Assembly: GCA_963693085.1 (NCBI GenBank)
Contig: OY856409.1
Span: 1,331,458,415-1,331,522,414, forward strand
Source of the DNA: Alisma plantago-aquatica
Taxonomy: Eukaryota; Streptophyta; Magnoliopsida; Alismatales; Alismataceae
DNA: 64,000 nucleotides
Direction of reading: 5' to 3'
A model generated the notes under the pieces. That model was not told the DNA's origin, did not search any database, and saw nothing but the letters and a program-made list of their open reading frames with translations. The translations under genes were made by a program, and so were the position numbers. Every line of letters begins with the position of its first letter. Position 1 is the stretch's first letter. Below, one piece after another: positions 25,240 to 37,333 of the stretch.

Positions 25240-25698
25240 TCAATAAACTAGCTTGAATAGTGTGGTGCGAATAAGGGCTTTATATGCAGTCCTATAACCC
25301 CATAAAGCCTCATTGAGACATAATGACCAATCCTTGTGGTCCAGTCTCACCGTCTTCTCTAGAATGAGCTTTATCTCCGGATTGGCCAACTCAACTTGAC
25401 CACTCATTTTGGGGTGGTAAGGAGTACCCACATGATGATTCACTCCATGTCTCTTTAACAACCCTTCAAAAGTGCAATGTATGAAGTGACTTCCACCATC
25501 ACTAATCATTTCTCTTTGCACAACAAACTGACTGAAGATATTTGATTTTACAAAATCACACACCACTTTGTGATCATTGGTTCTATTTGCAATAGCCTCG
25601 ATCCACTTTGACACGTAGTCCATAGCAACCAAAATGTAGACATATTTGAATGAGGGAGGAAAAGGACCCATGAAGTCAATCCCCCAAACATCAAACAC
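25240..25698 (-). pseudogene. Integrase catalytic core (DDE)
   Basis: The best preserved piece of the element. The core starts [13 protein letters not shown] (first Asp), has [12 protein letters not shown] (second Asp) and [16 protein letters not shown] (Glu), so the D,D-35-E triad is present. [20 protein letters not shown] follows. Integrase joins the cDNA ends to host DNA in the nucleus. Stops upstream and the duplication downstream separate it from the rest of pol. Confidence 0.9.
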
Positions 25699-26127
25699 CT
25701 ACACCTCAAGAATGGGTGATAGAGGCATCATGTCCCTCTTTGAGATAGTTCCTACCTTTTGGCACTTCAAACAACATTTGCAAAAATCATGAGCATCCTT
25801 GAACAATGTAGGCCAATCGAATCCACTTTGGAGAACCTTGGCAGCGGTGCATTTCCTGTCAAAATGACCTCCACATGCACCAGAATGGCACACGGTTAGG
25901 ATCTCTTACTGCTCACTCTCTGAGACAGATCTCCTAGAGAGTTGATTGGGGAAATATTTGAAAAGATGAGGATCATCCCAAACATAATTTTTGACAATAG
26001 CAAGCAACCTTTTCCTTTCCTCCCTTGTCCATGTGCTTGGTATCCTTCCACTAGCTAAGAAGTTAGCTATATGTTTATACCATGAACTTTGAGTGGATGA
26101 GAGTAAGAAGAGTCGTTCATGTGGCAT
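25699..26127 (-). pseudogene. RNase H-integrase linker and integrase zinc-binding domain
   Basis: The linker (WYKHIANFLASGRIP, NYVWDDPHLFKYFPNQLS) is typical of Athila pol. The HHCC zinc finger follows at 25699-25893: CHSGACGGHF ... FCKCCLKCQKVG. A stop separates the two at about 25900. Confidence 0.85.
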
Positions 26128-26139
26128 TGTTTCTTTAAT

Positions 26140-26420
26140 TCAACTAGTATCATCAAAGGGTGATTCAATTCGGGCGACATGGTCGACAACATAATTTTCC
26201 ACTCCCTTCTTGTCTACAATCTCAATATCAAATTCTTGAAGCAGCAAAATCCACCAGATCAACTTTGGCTTTGAGTCTTTCTTCACCATGAGATACTTCA
26301 ATGCAGCATGGTCCGTGTATATCACTACCTTGTTTTGCAAAAGATATGAACAAAACTTGTCCAGAGCAAAGATCACTGCAAGCAACTCTTTTTCTATAGT
26401 TGTGTAGTTCCTCTATGCTT
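26140..26420 (-). pseudogene. RNase H domain
   Basis: [20 protein letters not shown] and [20 protein letters not shown] are the retroelement RNase H signature; the Glu of EKELLA and the Asp of YTDHAALK are kept. It degrades the RNA strand during reverse transcription. It is cut off from RT by stops and a frameshift between 26420 and 26574. Confidence 0.85.
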
Positions 26421-26573
26421 CGTCTAGAGTCTTGCTAGCATAATAGGTGGCATGCGGAATCCAGCCATCTCTTTGGCCCATCACAACCCCCACTACCATG
26501 TCTGATGCATCAGTCATGATCTAAATGGCAAGGAGAAATCTGGGGGATGCATTATAGGAGCAGAAATGAGCTT

Positions 26574-27964
26574 TTACTTCAAGTGGTTGAAGTCTTCAAC
26601 ATATTTGTCATCAAAGTGGAATTCAACATCTTTTTCCAACACATGACAGAGAAGCCTTGGTATTTTTCTGAAATCCTTGATGAAACAAATATAGAAACCT
26701 ACATGTCCCAAGAAAGACCAGACATGTCTTACAGTAGAAGGAATGGTTAGAGTAGAAATGAGGCCCACCTTGGCCCTATCAACCTCAATACCGTCTTTTG
26801 AAACCTGGTGACCCAAAACAATGCCTTTGGGCACCATGAAGTGGTTCTTTTCCCAAAATAGCATGAGGTGAACCTTGACACATCTCTCAATAATGAGGCC
26901 AAGTGGAGCAAACACTCATCAAAGATTTTACCAAAAATAGAAAAACCATCCATGAATACTTCAAGTGACGAATCAAGCATGTCGGTGAAGATGAGTGTCA
27001 CACATCTTTAAGAAGTGGAATGGGCATTACACAACCCAAATGGCATTTTCCTATAAGCAAAAGTACCACTAGGGAAAGTGAATGTCGTCTTTTCTTGGTC
27101 CGTAGGATGAAAAAAAATCTAGAAATACCCAGAGTATCCATCATGAAAGCAATAGAAACTCTGCCCTGCCAACCTCTCTAAAATCTGATCAAGGAATGGA
27201 AGAGGATAGTGGTCCTTCTTAGTCTTCTCATTGAGATTTCTATAGTCTACACACATTCTCCATTTGGACTATTCTCTAACAGGCATCATATCACCATCAT
27301 CATTCTCTACCACTATGATCCTACCCTTCTTTGGTACAACTTGAATGGGACTCACCCATGTGCTATAAAAAATTAGATAAATAATTCCAACATCTAAAAA
27401 TTTCATGATCTCTTGGGTCACAACTTCCTTCAATTTTAGATTCAACCGCCTTTGCATTTTGTGGGTTGGACTTGCATCATCTTCTAGATAATTCCTATGC
27501 ACACAAATGGACGGGTCAATAACCCTCAAATTAGCAATGGACCATCCAATGGCCCAAATGTTCTTCTTTAGGATTGCCATCAATGCATCTTCTTGCTCTG
27601 GACAGAGAATAGAAGAAATGATCACCGGAAGGGTGTCATTGGAGCCTAGTAATGCATACTTCAACCCTTCAGGGAGTCACTTGAGTTCAAGAATTGGAGG
27701 CTCTTCAAGAGAATTCTTTAATGGCTCATAAATGCATGGGAGGTCTCCGCTTGCAGCCACTAGGGCTGGCTCGTTTACTTCATCCTCTTCATCATCGTCA
27801 TCGGGGAATTCAATAATGGGCTCTAAACCTCTACCTTGAGTAGAAGTCTAAATCGACACATGTAGGTACTCCTCTACAATCTCATCAAGGCATTCAACAA
27901 GATAAAAATCCTCTTCTGTGGCACTTATCACCTCAGCTTTAGCTGAAGACTTGAAGATATTTAA
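26574..27964 (-). pseudogene. Reverse transcriptase, broken, catalytic motif altered
   Basis: The N-terminal part (LKYALLGSNDTLPVIISS, MKFLDVGIIYLI, WVSPIQVVPKKG) is at 27269-27664, preceded by an acidic linker with PPILELK. Palm motifs KMPFGLCNA and VFMDGFSIFG follow near 27030 and 26945. The second Asp of the YxDD-type motif (FMDD in relatives) is Gly here, so this copy could not polymerise. Thumb residues (MVPKGIVLGHQVSKDGIEVD, FLGHVGFYICFIKDF) are in a shifted frame at 26574-26915. The domain order fits Athila pol. Confidence 0.9.
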
Positions 27965-28246
27965 CTAGATCTTCATATGCATGAAAGTCACATACATGGT
28001 GTCGGTTCTCACATGAATCTCTGCATCAGTTGTGGCCAAGAAAGGTCTCTCCAAGACAATAGGTACCTTCCTTGAGTCCTTTTCCATATCCAAGACAATA
28101 AAATCAGCTGGAAAGAATGTGAAGGTCTCAATATCAACATGTCTGGTCACAATATCATTTCTATCCTCACTCATTGTGCTATCAACAATAGTATCATAGG
28201 GCTTCTCTAAGGTTTGACCACTCCTCGATGTCGTCACTGCCTGCAC
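27965..28246 (-). pseudogene. Aspartic protease remnant, active site missing
   Basis: It opens with TSRSGQTLEKP, the conserved start of Athila protease (usually RSGKxLxxP). It then jumps to FPADFIVLDMEKDSRKVPIV and RPFLATTDAEIHV, the C-terminal half. The segment with the catalytic D-L-G-[AT]-S triad is absent, apparently deleted. In the family this enzyme cuts the gag-pol polyprotein. Confidence 0.8.
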
Positions 28247-29830
28247 ATACTCATGGGTAGTGGAAAAGGAGGCTTGTGGAGGCGGTTGTGTCTATTGAGG
28301 TGGTTGTGGCCTTGGATTTGGGATTTGGAGGATAAATTGTGGCTGGGGTTGTGGTTGTTGTGATATTGTGGAGGGGTTTGTTGGTATGAGTGAGGTGGAT
28401 GATATTGGTAGTTGTAGGGGGGTTGGTGAGTTGGAGGAGCATATGGATGTGGTGGTCGTTGGTATTGGTAAAGTTGGGGTACTTGGCCTTGTGGTGGAGC
28501 ATAAGAACCTTGAGTGGTGCTCACATAGCCCCCATCATTGTTTGGATTGGCCATGGGTTGAGATGGGAGACTCCCCTCTTCACGGCAAGCAAGTGAAAGG
28601 GAGATTTGGTCAAGACTTTGTTCAAGGCAGCTAATGTTTTTTCCTCGAGAGGACACCTCTTTCTTTACTTCATCGAGGTTCCTTAGCCTTCCTAGGACAT
28701 CCTCCTCAAACTTGGATCTATACTTCGGCCCTTGATGTTGCCTTGGCTTCCCTTGCCCCTCCTCATTTTGTTATTTCCATGAGAATTTTGGATGATTCCT
28801 CAACTCGGGAGTATAGGATTTGGACATCGAGCCTTGGTTGTTTCGGTTTCCAAAGGCATGCAAGGCATGAACTTCTTCTTCTTCAACTTTGACTACCATA
28901 GTGGATTGACTAGAAGAACCACCAGATTGGTTCTTCATCATATTCATCATGTCCACTGTCATTTTCATCATGTCGGGGTTGGCTAAAGTCTGAGTAGAAC
29001 TACGAGAGGAGGTGGAGGAGTGTAGTTCCAGTCACAATGTTCCCCTTTAGTAGAATCCCGATGGTGAGAATTCTCAACAAGGTGCTCAAACAAGGGACAT
29101 GATTCCTCAAGTGGCTTTTCCATGAAGGTGCCTCCACATGACAAATCAACATTGTTTTGGCTCAACTACTAGCCCGGTGTAGAAATATTGAACCAGCTTT
29201 CACAAGGGTACTTCATGATGGGGGTAGTCCCTCATGAGCTTTTGGAACCTTTCCCACGCCTCATAGAAAGGTTCATTTTCTTTTTGGGAGAAGGCGGTGA
29301 TGCATCTTCACATTTGGGTCAGCTTGGCAATGGGGAAGAACTTCTTTAGAAACTCATTCTTGATCCCATTCCACATTACGAACTTCAACTTTGAGATGTA
29401 CCATTCCTTGGCCTTTTCTTTTAGAGAGAATGGGAAAAGTGTCCTCTAGATGGAGTCATCGATGGCAGCAGGTGTGCGGAAAGTGGAACAAGTTTCAAGG
29501 AAGGCTTCAATATGGTGGTAGGAGTTTTCATTCTCCATCCCATAGTAGTAGGGAGGAGTCCAAGAAGTGCGGGTGGAATTGAGTATTGTTGACCCAACAT
29601 TTGGTCAACAAGGGTGGTGATGGGGGAATTGTAGTTCCCCAAGGTGAAGTATTCATGGAGGGGGCAGTTGGGTTGCGGTTGAGCATCTCCATGAGGTATT
29701 TTAGCTTCACAGTCACCCAATTCAATTTCTCGGTGTTGTTTGCAATGGCTTTGGTGTCTCCTTCTACCTATCTCGGGGTCGTATAACATCAAGTTGGTAC
29801 AAGTAGAATGCATACTATGCATGCACAACT
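28247..29830 (-). pseudogene. gag (capsid) region
   Basis: The capsid core is recognisable at 29160-29480: KEKAKEWYISKLKFVMW, then NEPFYEAWERFQKLMRDYPH and LVQYFYTGL. This is the plant Retrotrans_gag signature. Toward the C-terminus come LEQSLDQISLSLACREEGSL and a Pro/Gln/Tyr/His-rich stretch (28250-28500). Several stops and frame changes break it. Gag forms the cytoplasmic virus-like particle in functional relatives. Confidence 0.85.
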
Positions 29831-29972
29831 ATCACCTGCACAATACACAAACAAGAAACAAAAACCAAGTTAGAATGATAATACACAAAAGTAAACAAAG
29901 AATAAAGAATAGTAATTGTAAGGGAAATAGGAAAGGCTAAGCTACATTAATTATCTAGGTTACACGCCTCTA

Positions 29973-29992
29973 TTCCTAGAAACGGTGCCAAA
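29973..29992 (-). other. Primer-binding site, tRNA-Asp type
   Basis: On the - strand TTTGGCACCGTTTCTAGGAA, 8 bases after the 5' LTR end. It matches the Athila/Tat primer site complementary to tRNA-Asp with a few changes. Confidence 0.8.
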
Positions 29993-30000
29993 AATCTTGG

Positions 30001-31195
30001 TGTGATTTTCCACACACGTGCGATCTTTCAAATTTATAAGTCCCCAAACAAGGTTCACTCACAACACTAAAATATGTTCCCGCAAGAGCACATGGTCATG
30101 TTATAGTATAGATGAGAGGCAAGTAAAGGGGTTCGATTTATAAGGAGAGAGGGGGTACTGGAGCTAAGTTAGTGTCTGCTACATTCCTAAAGTGGATACT
30201 AGGGTTGAAGGGTTTAAATTTTGGTTTGGTTTTAATACACTAAACAAGCAAGCAAGTAAAGGCAATATGAAAGCTAGATTACCAAAAACCCTAGATTACC
30301 CTAAGCAAGTTAGGTCTAAGGGATTAGATTAAACAATCAACTAAATACGAGCAAAATGATATACACTACTATAGAAAGGAAATTAGCAACTAAGAACTAA
30401 GTGCAACACTAGAGCGAGCAAGAGTTTAGGTTAACCCTAATTAATAAGACTAAGAAATTGACTATAGGAAAAAAAGGCAATTAAGCTAAACTAGCATTAA
30501 TGAGCTAAGATGGCAAATTAGGTTCAAAGAAATAAGATTGTACAGGTGGGCTATTTGGGAATGTGATTTGATATTAGTTGGGGGAGGGTCAACATAGCAT
30601 GCAAATCGCACATTTCAATCTAGATTACCAAACCAAACAACAAGGCAAGTGCTATTAGAATATACCCTATACTACTAGTTGGATAACTAGGGTTAGGTGT
30701 AATTCCAAAATGACTTGGAAAGTCTATGTTTCCAGGCTAAGTAGTATTTGATAAATTGAGAGCCAAGGGTAGGAATGTGAGTAAAGATGAGGGTATTTCA
30801 CCTCATGTTACTTGCCATCTACCCTTTAGGAAGCTCTAGGCAATTGCACTAATCACACTTACACTAGCAACTTAGATCTCACACTCACTTGTAGAATAAG
30901 GGAGATGTATATAGAAACAAAGGGGGCTATCTAGGGATCCACTAATTTAACCTAGGAGCCATTTCCAGGATTTCCACATACATTCCAATTTCCCCTAGAA
31001 GCTAAGTGTCATCAAGAATCACAAAATAAGAAATGTATGTTTAAAATCACAAACTACATGCAAGATAATGGGAAATGAGATAGAAGCTAGAGGCAATCAT
31101 CATAGAATGAAATTATGTTCATTAAAAGTAATTTCCCCCCAACATGGCATCAAAGTCACATTTTAACCACAGACAGTCCACAACCAGGGGCTTTC
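30001..31195 (-). repeat. 5' LTR of the Athila-like element, truncated
   Basis: It matches 17549-18734 throughout. The match stops at 31195 after AGGGGCTT, so the first half of this LTR (U3 and TATA box) is missing. The sequence beyond belongs to another repeat. The element therefore lacks its own promoter. Confidence 0.9.
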
Positions 31196-33264
31196 CAACA
31201 TTGAAAATGTAGAAATTAATATTATGTCTATATCTAATAAATCAAATAAATTTTTTATCAATAAAATGGTGAAACTAGATGCACTTATACTTAGTTCCTA
31301 CATGAAAAGCAGTTGGATGAAATAATTTAGTAGTCAATGGCATTTAAGAAAAACATAAAGGCAAAATAGAGTGAATATGTATGCATAAAACTCCCTCAAG
31401 CTTAAACTACTACTCGCCATTGAGTAACACCTTTATTTTACTTATTTGAATTGGTCCACTAGAATATTCATTTTGATAAAGATGATACTAGAATCAAAAC
31501 TCCCAACCAAATGGAACCCCAAATTGGTCCAACCAATCATGAGAAACCAAGTCCCTAATACATTTAACCAATAAATCAACAAAGTATGCTAAAAACAAAA
31601 CCTACACATCAAGAAAAAGTCATTTTGGGTAGGAAAATTATCCTGACTTGAAGAAGTATGCCAAGTGTAGTGGTGACTCCATATAACTACATTGCCCCTG
31701 AATGATCAAAATGTACTATAATATCAAAACCATGTTGAGACTTGAATGGGGAGTAATCCATGGCAATAATAAACTAAAAGGGTAATGGATGGAAGGATTG
31801 AGTTTGAGTCGAACTTTCAAACTAATTTAGATCAAGTTATAATGGAACATGATACTTACATATATGAAAAATGGAATGAATCTAACAACTACGTTAAAAA
31901 TTGAAGAGTGGAGTGATGCATGAAATGGAAGGCCGCATCCTAATGATGAGAATGTGAGTGGTAGGTTATGCTATCTAGTTTTCCAGATTTGACACTTCTT
32001 TCATGAATTTACATAGTTGAAGACACACGATAAAAGTGCTCCTCCTTATCTCCATTTTTTTCCTAAACTTTTTATACATTTTTTAAATATTCCCTCTATA
32101 TTTCAAAATAAAATATATAATATTTAGGGGATTCGAAAGAGTAAGGTGGAAGAGATAATGAAATAGTCCCCATAAGGGAAGTGTTCTTTGAGTTAAATAT
32201 CACAAGAACCATATGCTATAAATGTAATGTACATGTAAACTAAAGATATGGGTGCGAGTGTAAGAATCAACTTCTTTATCTCTATTTCTTTGTGCCAATG
32301 AAAAAAAGACTTCCTATTATGTGTACGGTGAAATAAGTGATTGGCTCAAAAGTTCAATGATGGTGTATGTATGGTTGAGGGTGGATAAGTATCATCAAAA
32401 CTAAGAGAAAATATCCAAATCTAACCATTATAATACTCTCTTGTGGTGGACTCATGAATCATGCAAGCTTTAAAACCTATCCTCACAAAATTTTATGAAA
32501 GACTAATATTGGTCTTGTACCGTATGGACTCAAGGCCCATTCTTTCTACAAACCATGGACTTTAAGTAAAGTATAAAAGTACACAAACCATCTTAAGACT
32601 GACAATATTAAGCCAATTCTAATATTAATCATTCTCTAAAACAATCAACATAAGATAATAAAAAGTTATAGCATGATTTATATTTTAAGGGATGACTATG
32701 AGGCCTAAATAATAAAATACCACAGTACAAAATAACACAAAGAAAAAAAAACAAATGAATTCAAAATGGATAGGAGAAACACAATAGCATGGTGCTCCAT
32801 CCTTTACAAACTAGTTACTAAAACTATCCTCAGTGTTAGGACTTTGAGTATGATTGCAATGGATATATCCAACACCATACGACAAAGATAGCATGTTGTA
32901 ATACAAACATGAGTCTTTTACAGTGGCTAATTGTGCTTTGTACCAATTTGTAACAATGACAAACTAGTCAAACACATTGGATCTTGTATAATGACACTAA
33001 ATCTATTCCATCCTTTCAAACATAAATAAAAATACAACCTAAAGGAAGATAATAATAACAACTAATTATGGGTTTCCTCCTACAATTGTCCTCATTTACC
33101 ATCCTAGGCTATAGGAAATAAATACCAACCTAAATGATCTCCAAGGTTGATGACTTACGCGATGGTGGCTACTTCTAGAATTTAAGTTTTGGACAATCAT
33201 CATTAGTATCAAGTGATAGATGTCCTCTACCTATAACAATAATTACATTAATTATAACCTAGAA
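31196..33264. other. Decayed sequence, no recognisable genes
   Basis: AT-rich. Apart from the PPT-like tract near 31391 nothing is recognised; it should have held pol of the older element, so that region is deleted or too decayed. Confidence 0.4.
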
Positions 33265-33570
33265 AGGGGTATGCCTAAAAATAAATCTATTTCATGGTTT
33301 TCATACATGTCCTTCACCATGAAGTCTATAGTGAAAAAGAATTTTCCAACCTTCGCCAGCTCGTATTGACAGAGTTCCTAATGAATACATATATACTTTT
33401 TAGTGGGAAAAATAATCATGCTGATCTCCTTTGAGTTCTTCAATCCCAACTTTTTGAAAGTATGGAGAAACATCAAATTGATGCTTGTTCCTAAATCACA
33501 GACCACTTCTCTAAAAGGAAACCTCCCAATGGAACAAGGGATGTTGAATCATATCAGATATTTCCACTTA
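33265..33570 (-). pseudogene. Aspartic protease of the older gypsy element
   Basis: The - strand reads FNIPCSIGRFPF, then VVCDLGTSINLMF with the catalytic D-L-G-T-S motif, FKKLGLKNSKE, and after a stop KFFFTIDFMVKDM and LFLGIPL. This is the retropepsin fold region of Athila/Tat pol. The frame then dissolves. Confidence 0.75.
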
Positions 33571-33959
33571 TATGGCATATTCCTCTATATCTACTCATTG
33601 ACCTACTCATTCATTACAACAATGCCTATGTTTTATGATCTCACATGTCTTATTGATAACTTTTGAGAATTTCCCCTATGATGGTTTTGTTTCATGGAGT
33701 CCATAATGGAATATTTATATACAACTTTTGGAACACATTTAAGATGTTATGGACTTTCTTTAACCTTCCCTTTCTCTAGAGTGTTATGGAAGGGAACCAG
33801 ATCCACCAATGTTTACTGGTGTAATTGCAATAGGTGTCCTTGGGGGTCCTTTTATCCCCCATGTATGGTATAGGCACAATTGTCTTAGAATCATCCTCTT
33901 GATTGCTAGGCATGACATAGATGGACTTATGAACATATCTCCCTATGGTTTAGTTACAA

Positions 33960-34830
33960 CCGCCCCCTTCTTACTGCTCATCAAGGTTACTACATCGACA
34001 TGTTGACGATTTGGTATATTTTGATTTTTTTCTGCTTCTTTATATCTACAATATCTATTTCAATTTGAGCAATATGAATCCCTAGATTATAGGTGTGTAC
34101 CCCTAGATCTTTCTATCCCTATGAGATTGATCAAGGTATTGCTTGTTATCTACACGTACTTGTCCAACATGTCATCTAATTTGTCTAGATAGTCGCAACC
34201 TTCACCTTGGAAATTTCCTTATTATTCCTCTCATACTGGTATCCCATGTACATTTGGATCTTCCACTTCAGAGTGTGTAGCTGTGAATGGTTCATTGTTG
34301 TTTTTTTAGAATGATGGTCTGAGATTTATGTTTTGACCTATAATTTATTCCAAAGATCTCTCCATTTCTTTCATATTTTCACTCCCTCCTATGCATAATT
34401 TATGAATGGTCATATTCTTGGGCTCTCCTATCTCTTATTAATGATTTTATTGGAGAAGACACCACATCCTTCTACATTAAGAATAAACATTTTTGGTGTA
34501 TATATCATGTGAGTAGAAGGTCTTTATAACATCTTGGAACTTGACTACCCAATCCCATAAACATGAATCTCAAGGATTATAAACCTTTTGGTTTAATTTA
34601 GAAGAAAATCCCACACATTGTTTAGGTTATATCTTGAGGCACATTAACATTTTGGTGATATCTATGTTTAGAAGACTAAGATTCGTGAATGAACAATAAT
34701 TATACATTTTTCATTATAAATCTTAATTCACATTTTGTGAACATTTGTTACATCAAATTTGATAAGGGAATCATGTGGAGACCAATATAGTAATGAATTC
34801 CATGATGATAATAAGTTAGATACATTCAAA
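33960..34830 (-). pseudogene. gag C-terminal remnant of the older element
   Basis: Fragments DDMLDKYV, EAEKNQNIPNRQHVDVVTL and MTIHKLCIGGSENMKEMERS sit where Athila/Tat gag has its coiled-coil tail before protease. Many stops. Confidence 0.5.
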
Positions 34831-37328
34831 TGTAACAACCCTCACTAGATATTCTACCATAAGTTATAATTCCTTAAAAGAGATAAACTAAAAATAAATC
34901 TTTTATGTTGTAGGAAATTACATTAAATAACATGAATTTGATAATGTAAATCATGTTAGACGTAGTTTGTATATAATTGGATTATAACGGCAATAAATGA
35001 CTCAAGCAGGAGACTTGAGTTAAATCATGGAGATTATGGGTTTAATAATTGTTAATATAGGTTTGAACGTGTACACATAAGTAATACTGATGTAAATATA
35101 TTAGTAGTTAGAAAAAGGAATAATCTATATCTTTTGAGCCTTGGTTTGGGGTTAATTTAATTTAAAAGACAATGAATGACTTTTAATTAATAGTGTAATA
35201 AATTAATGATGATAACTGGAAATTAACTTCAAGAAATTTGTGTAATGGAAAGATAACCCCAAAATTAACCCTAATTATTAAATACACTTTCTAATTATAA
35301 CACTATATATAAAACTAAGAACTAAACTCAAATATATAAAATGACTAGATGGACAATCTCAAAAAAGAACTTACTAAAAAGTCAGGTTCTACATAATCAG
35401 ACAAGTATAGTTAGGAAATTTGATATTTTTGGATAATGCTAGCTATCTTAATCTAATTAGCAAAAAGAATAACAAATGATTACCCTAATCTGTTGGTGAA
35501 GACTATATGAAAAATGGGATTATTATCCTAAAGTTTCTCATTTATTTTCTTGTCACTATCCTTTACTTATTTCTATCCCTGATGTAAACCAAATCTGATG
35601 ACCAAGGATATTTCCTATAAACTCAAGTTTATTATGTGGTGTTACTTCTCTCTCCTTCACCTAATTTCCGCTCTACCTCCACACACAGAGTGCTACAACC
35701 TTACCTCCTCATACTTTTCTCTTTGTTTATCATCATATAGTGATATCTTCCCCTTTATCATCCTCTTGCATTTTTTACCACACTAGCACCAAATTCCCTT
35801 AGTCTTCCATTTATCTATCACCTCAACAATGCTTAGTTTCCTATTTCTACCCGAGTTATTCTCTATTGTATTCTCCTCATGCCTTTCTCACCAAACTTGA
35901 TAAACAACCATAAAAATGACAACCCTACACCATCATGAGGCCCCAAAAATCTTTTAAGGTTTTCTCCTTTCTCCATCTGTCACCATGGATTACACCAACC
36001 CAGCCTCATGCACTTGTTGATTATCACAGGAGATTAAAGGGGCATTGTTGACCTTCCAGGGGGAAGTGGATGTTAAGACCATATCCCTACACTCAAATGA
36101 TGTTGTTCATGGATTTAAATTGACCTCATACAAGGTTGTTCCCCACTTGATCTTTCTAGACCCTTATTATGGTTATATGGATATTCTCTTGTGGTTTGTC
36201 ATTTCTTGGATTATTTTTGTTAAAGTGACTATATATGGAATTGGTTTTATGTTAACAAACTGAAGTGATGTTTTTATTTATGTTCTCCACATTTTTTGTG
36301 TTTCCCTTACCAGCTTATCGGGCATTGTGGGGAGTCACTCTCCCATTCCAAGGCTTCACAAGACACTTTTTTGAAGATCTCTGAGTTCAACTGAAGCCTA
36401 GTAACTCAAAAAGAATCTTCCAAGCCCTTAGTTGCACCAAAAGTTTGGGTTTTAATCCCACCATCAAGATTCAATAGCAATGTGAATCCTTGATCAACAA
36501 AATGGTAACCTTGCCCATGATTTTTTCATTTGAGATGTCTATCCCTCATTTTGATTTAATTTTAATCAAGGAACAATGATCTTTCATATATATTTTCCTT
36601 TTTGTTTTGGTTTGATAGTGCAACATTGATGGAAACAATGAACATATGTGACCTTATCACACTATATGATTATAAAATTTATGTGAGGGAAAACTAGTAA
36701 TTGCTCAATTTGATTTTATTTAATAAATAAATTAAAAGTATTACATTAGATAATATAAATTGACCTTAAGTAAGAAAAATAAAAATAATTTAGGTTTTGG
36801 AATCGTTAGATATTTGTAAACAAGATGTTGTGGTTTTCATGACCTAACTTCTATATATGATGATTTAGTTTTTAAGGTTTTTTCTAAATGTGCCTAGCTT
36901 GTAAAATTTGTAATAAATAGATCATAAATTGAGAAAATGTAAACAAATGTGTTTTGGAATCATAAAAATAATATATACACAATTGAATAATTTTAGTAAC
37001 CTAACTTAGTAAACATAAAAAGTGATCGTTAGGTCATACATATTTATGGATGATCTATTCCTAAACTTATATAAAAATGTTTAATAGGTGAACTAATACC
37101 ATATTGTGGAACTAGAGTTTGACTATGAATGAAGTTAGAATGATAAATATGGTATCTTAAGCTATTTTTATTCATATTAAGAAATCACCTATTTACTCTC
37201 TCTTATCAATTTGATGGTTCAAAACCAAAATTTATTAATTAAGGCATGATACTCTTTACTGATTCCCAATTGTATGACTTTTGGAAAATATTTTTGAAAA
37301 TTTTCATTTTGTACTCATTTTACTCTCA
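34831..37328 (+). repeat. Candidate solo LTR, chromovirus-like start
   Basis: TGTAACAACCCTCACTAG at 34831 looks like the start of a Tekay/Del-type LTR. A TATATAAAAC at about 35305 and a C/T-rich leader with CACC-rich text (35640-35960) would suit LTR structure. A possible end TCTCA at 37328 is flanked by TCAAA on both sides (34826-34830 and 37329-37333), a candidate 5-bp duplication. It would explain the gag split. The end assignment is weak. Confidence 0.35.
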
Positions 37329-37333
37329 TCAAA

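Larger units (their letters stand above)
17549..31195 (-). mobile_element. Athila-like Ty3/gypsy retrotransposon, degraded
   Basis: Two copies of one LTR (17549-18734 and 30001-31195 match closely) flank a complete but broken gene set on the - strand: gag, protease, RT, RNase H, integrase, then a third ORF before the 3' LTR. The primer site resembles tRNA-Asp (TGGCACCGTTTCTAGGAA against the usual TGGCGCCGTTGCCGGGGA), and the purine tract is AAGTTTGGGGTGG. A tRNA-Asp primer and an env-like ORF downstream of integrase are hallmarks of the Athila clade. The 5' LTR is cut at 31195. Every gene has frameshifts, stops or lost residues. Confidence 0.9.

Noticed and set aside
28368..28634. Plus-strand ORFs of 68-88 codons opposite gag
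   Set aside because: They are shadows of the Pro/His-rich gag region read on the wrong strand.
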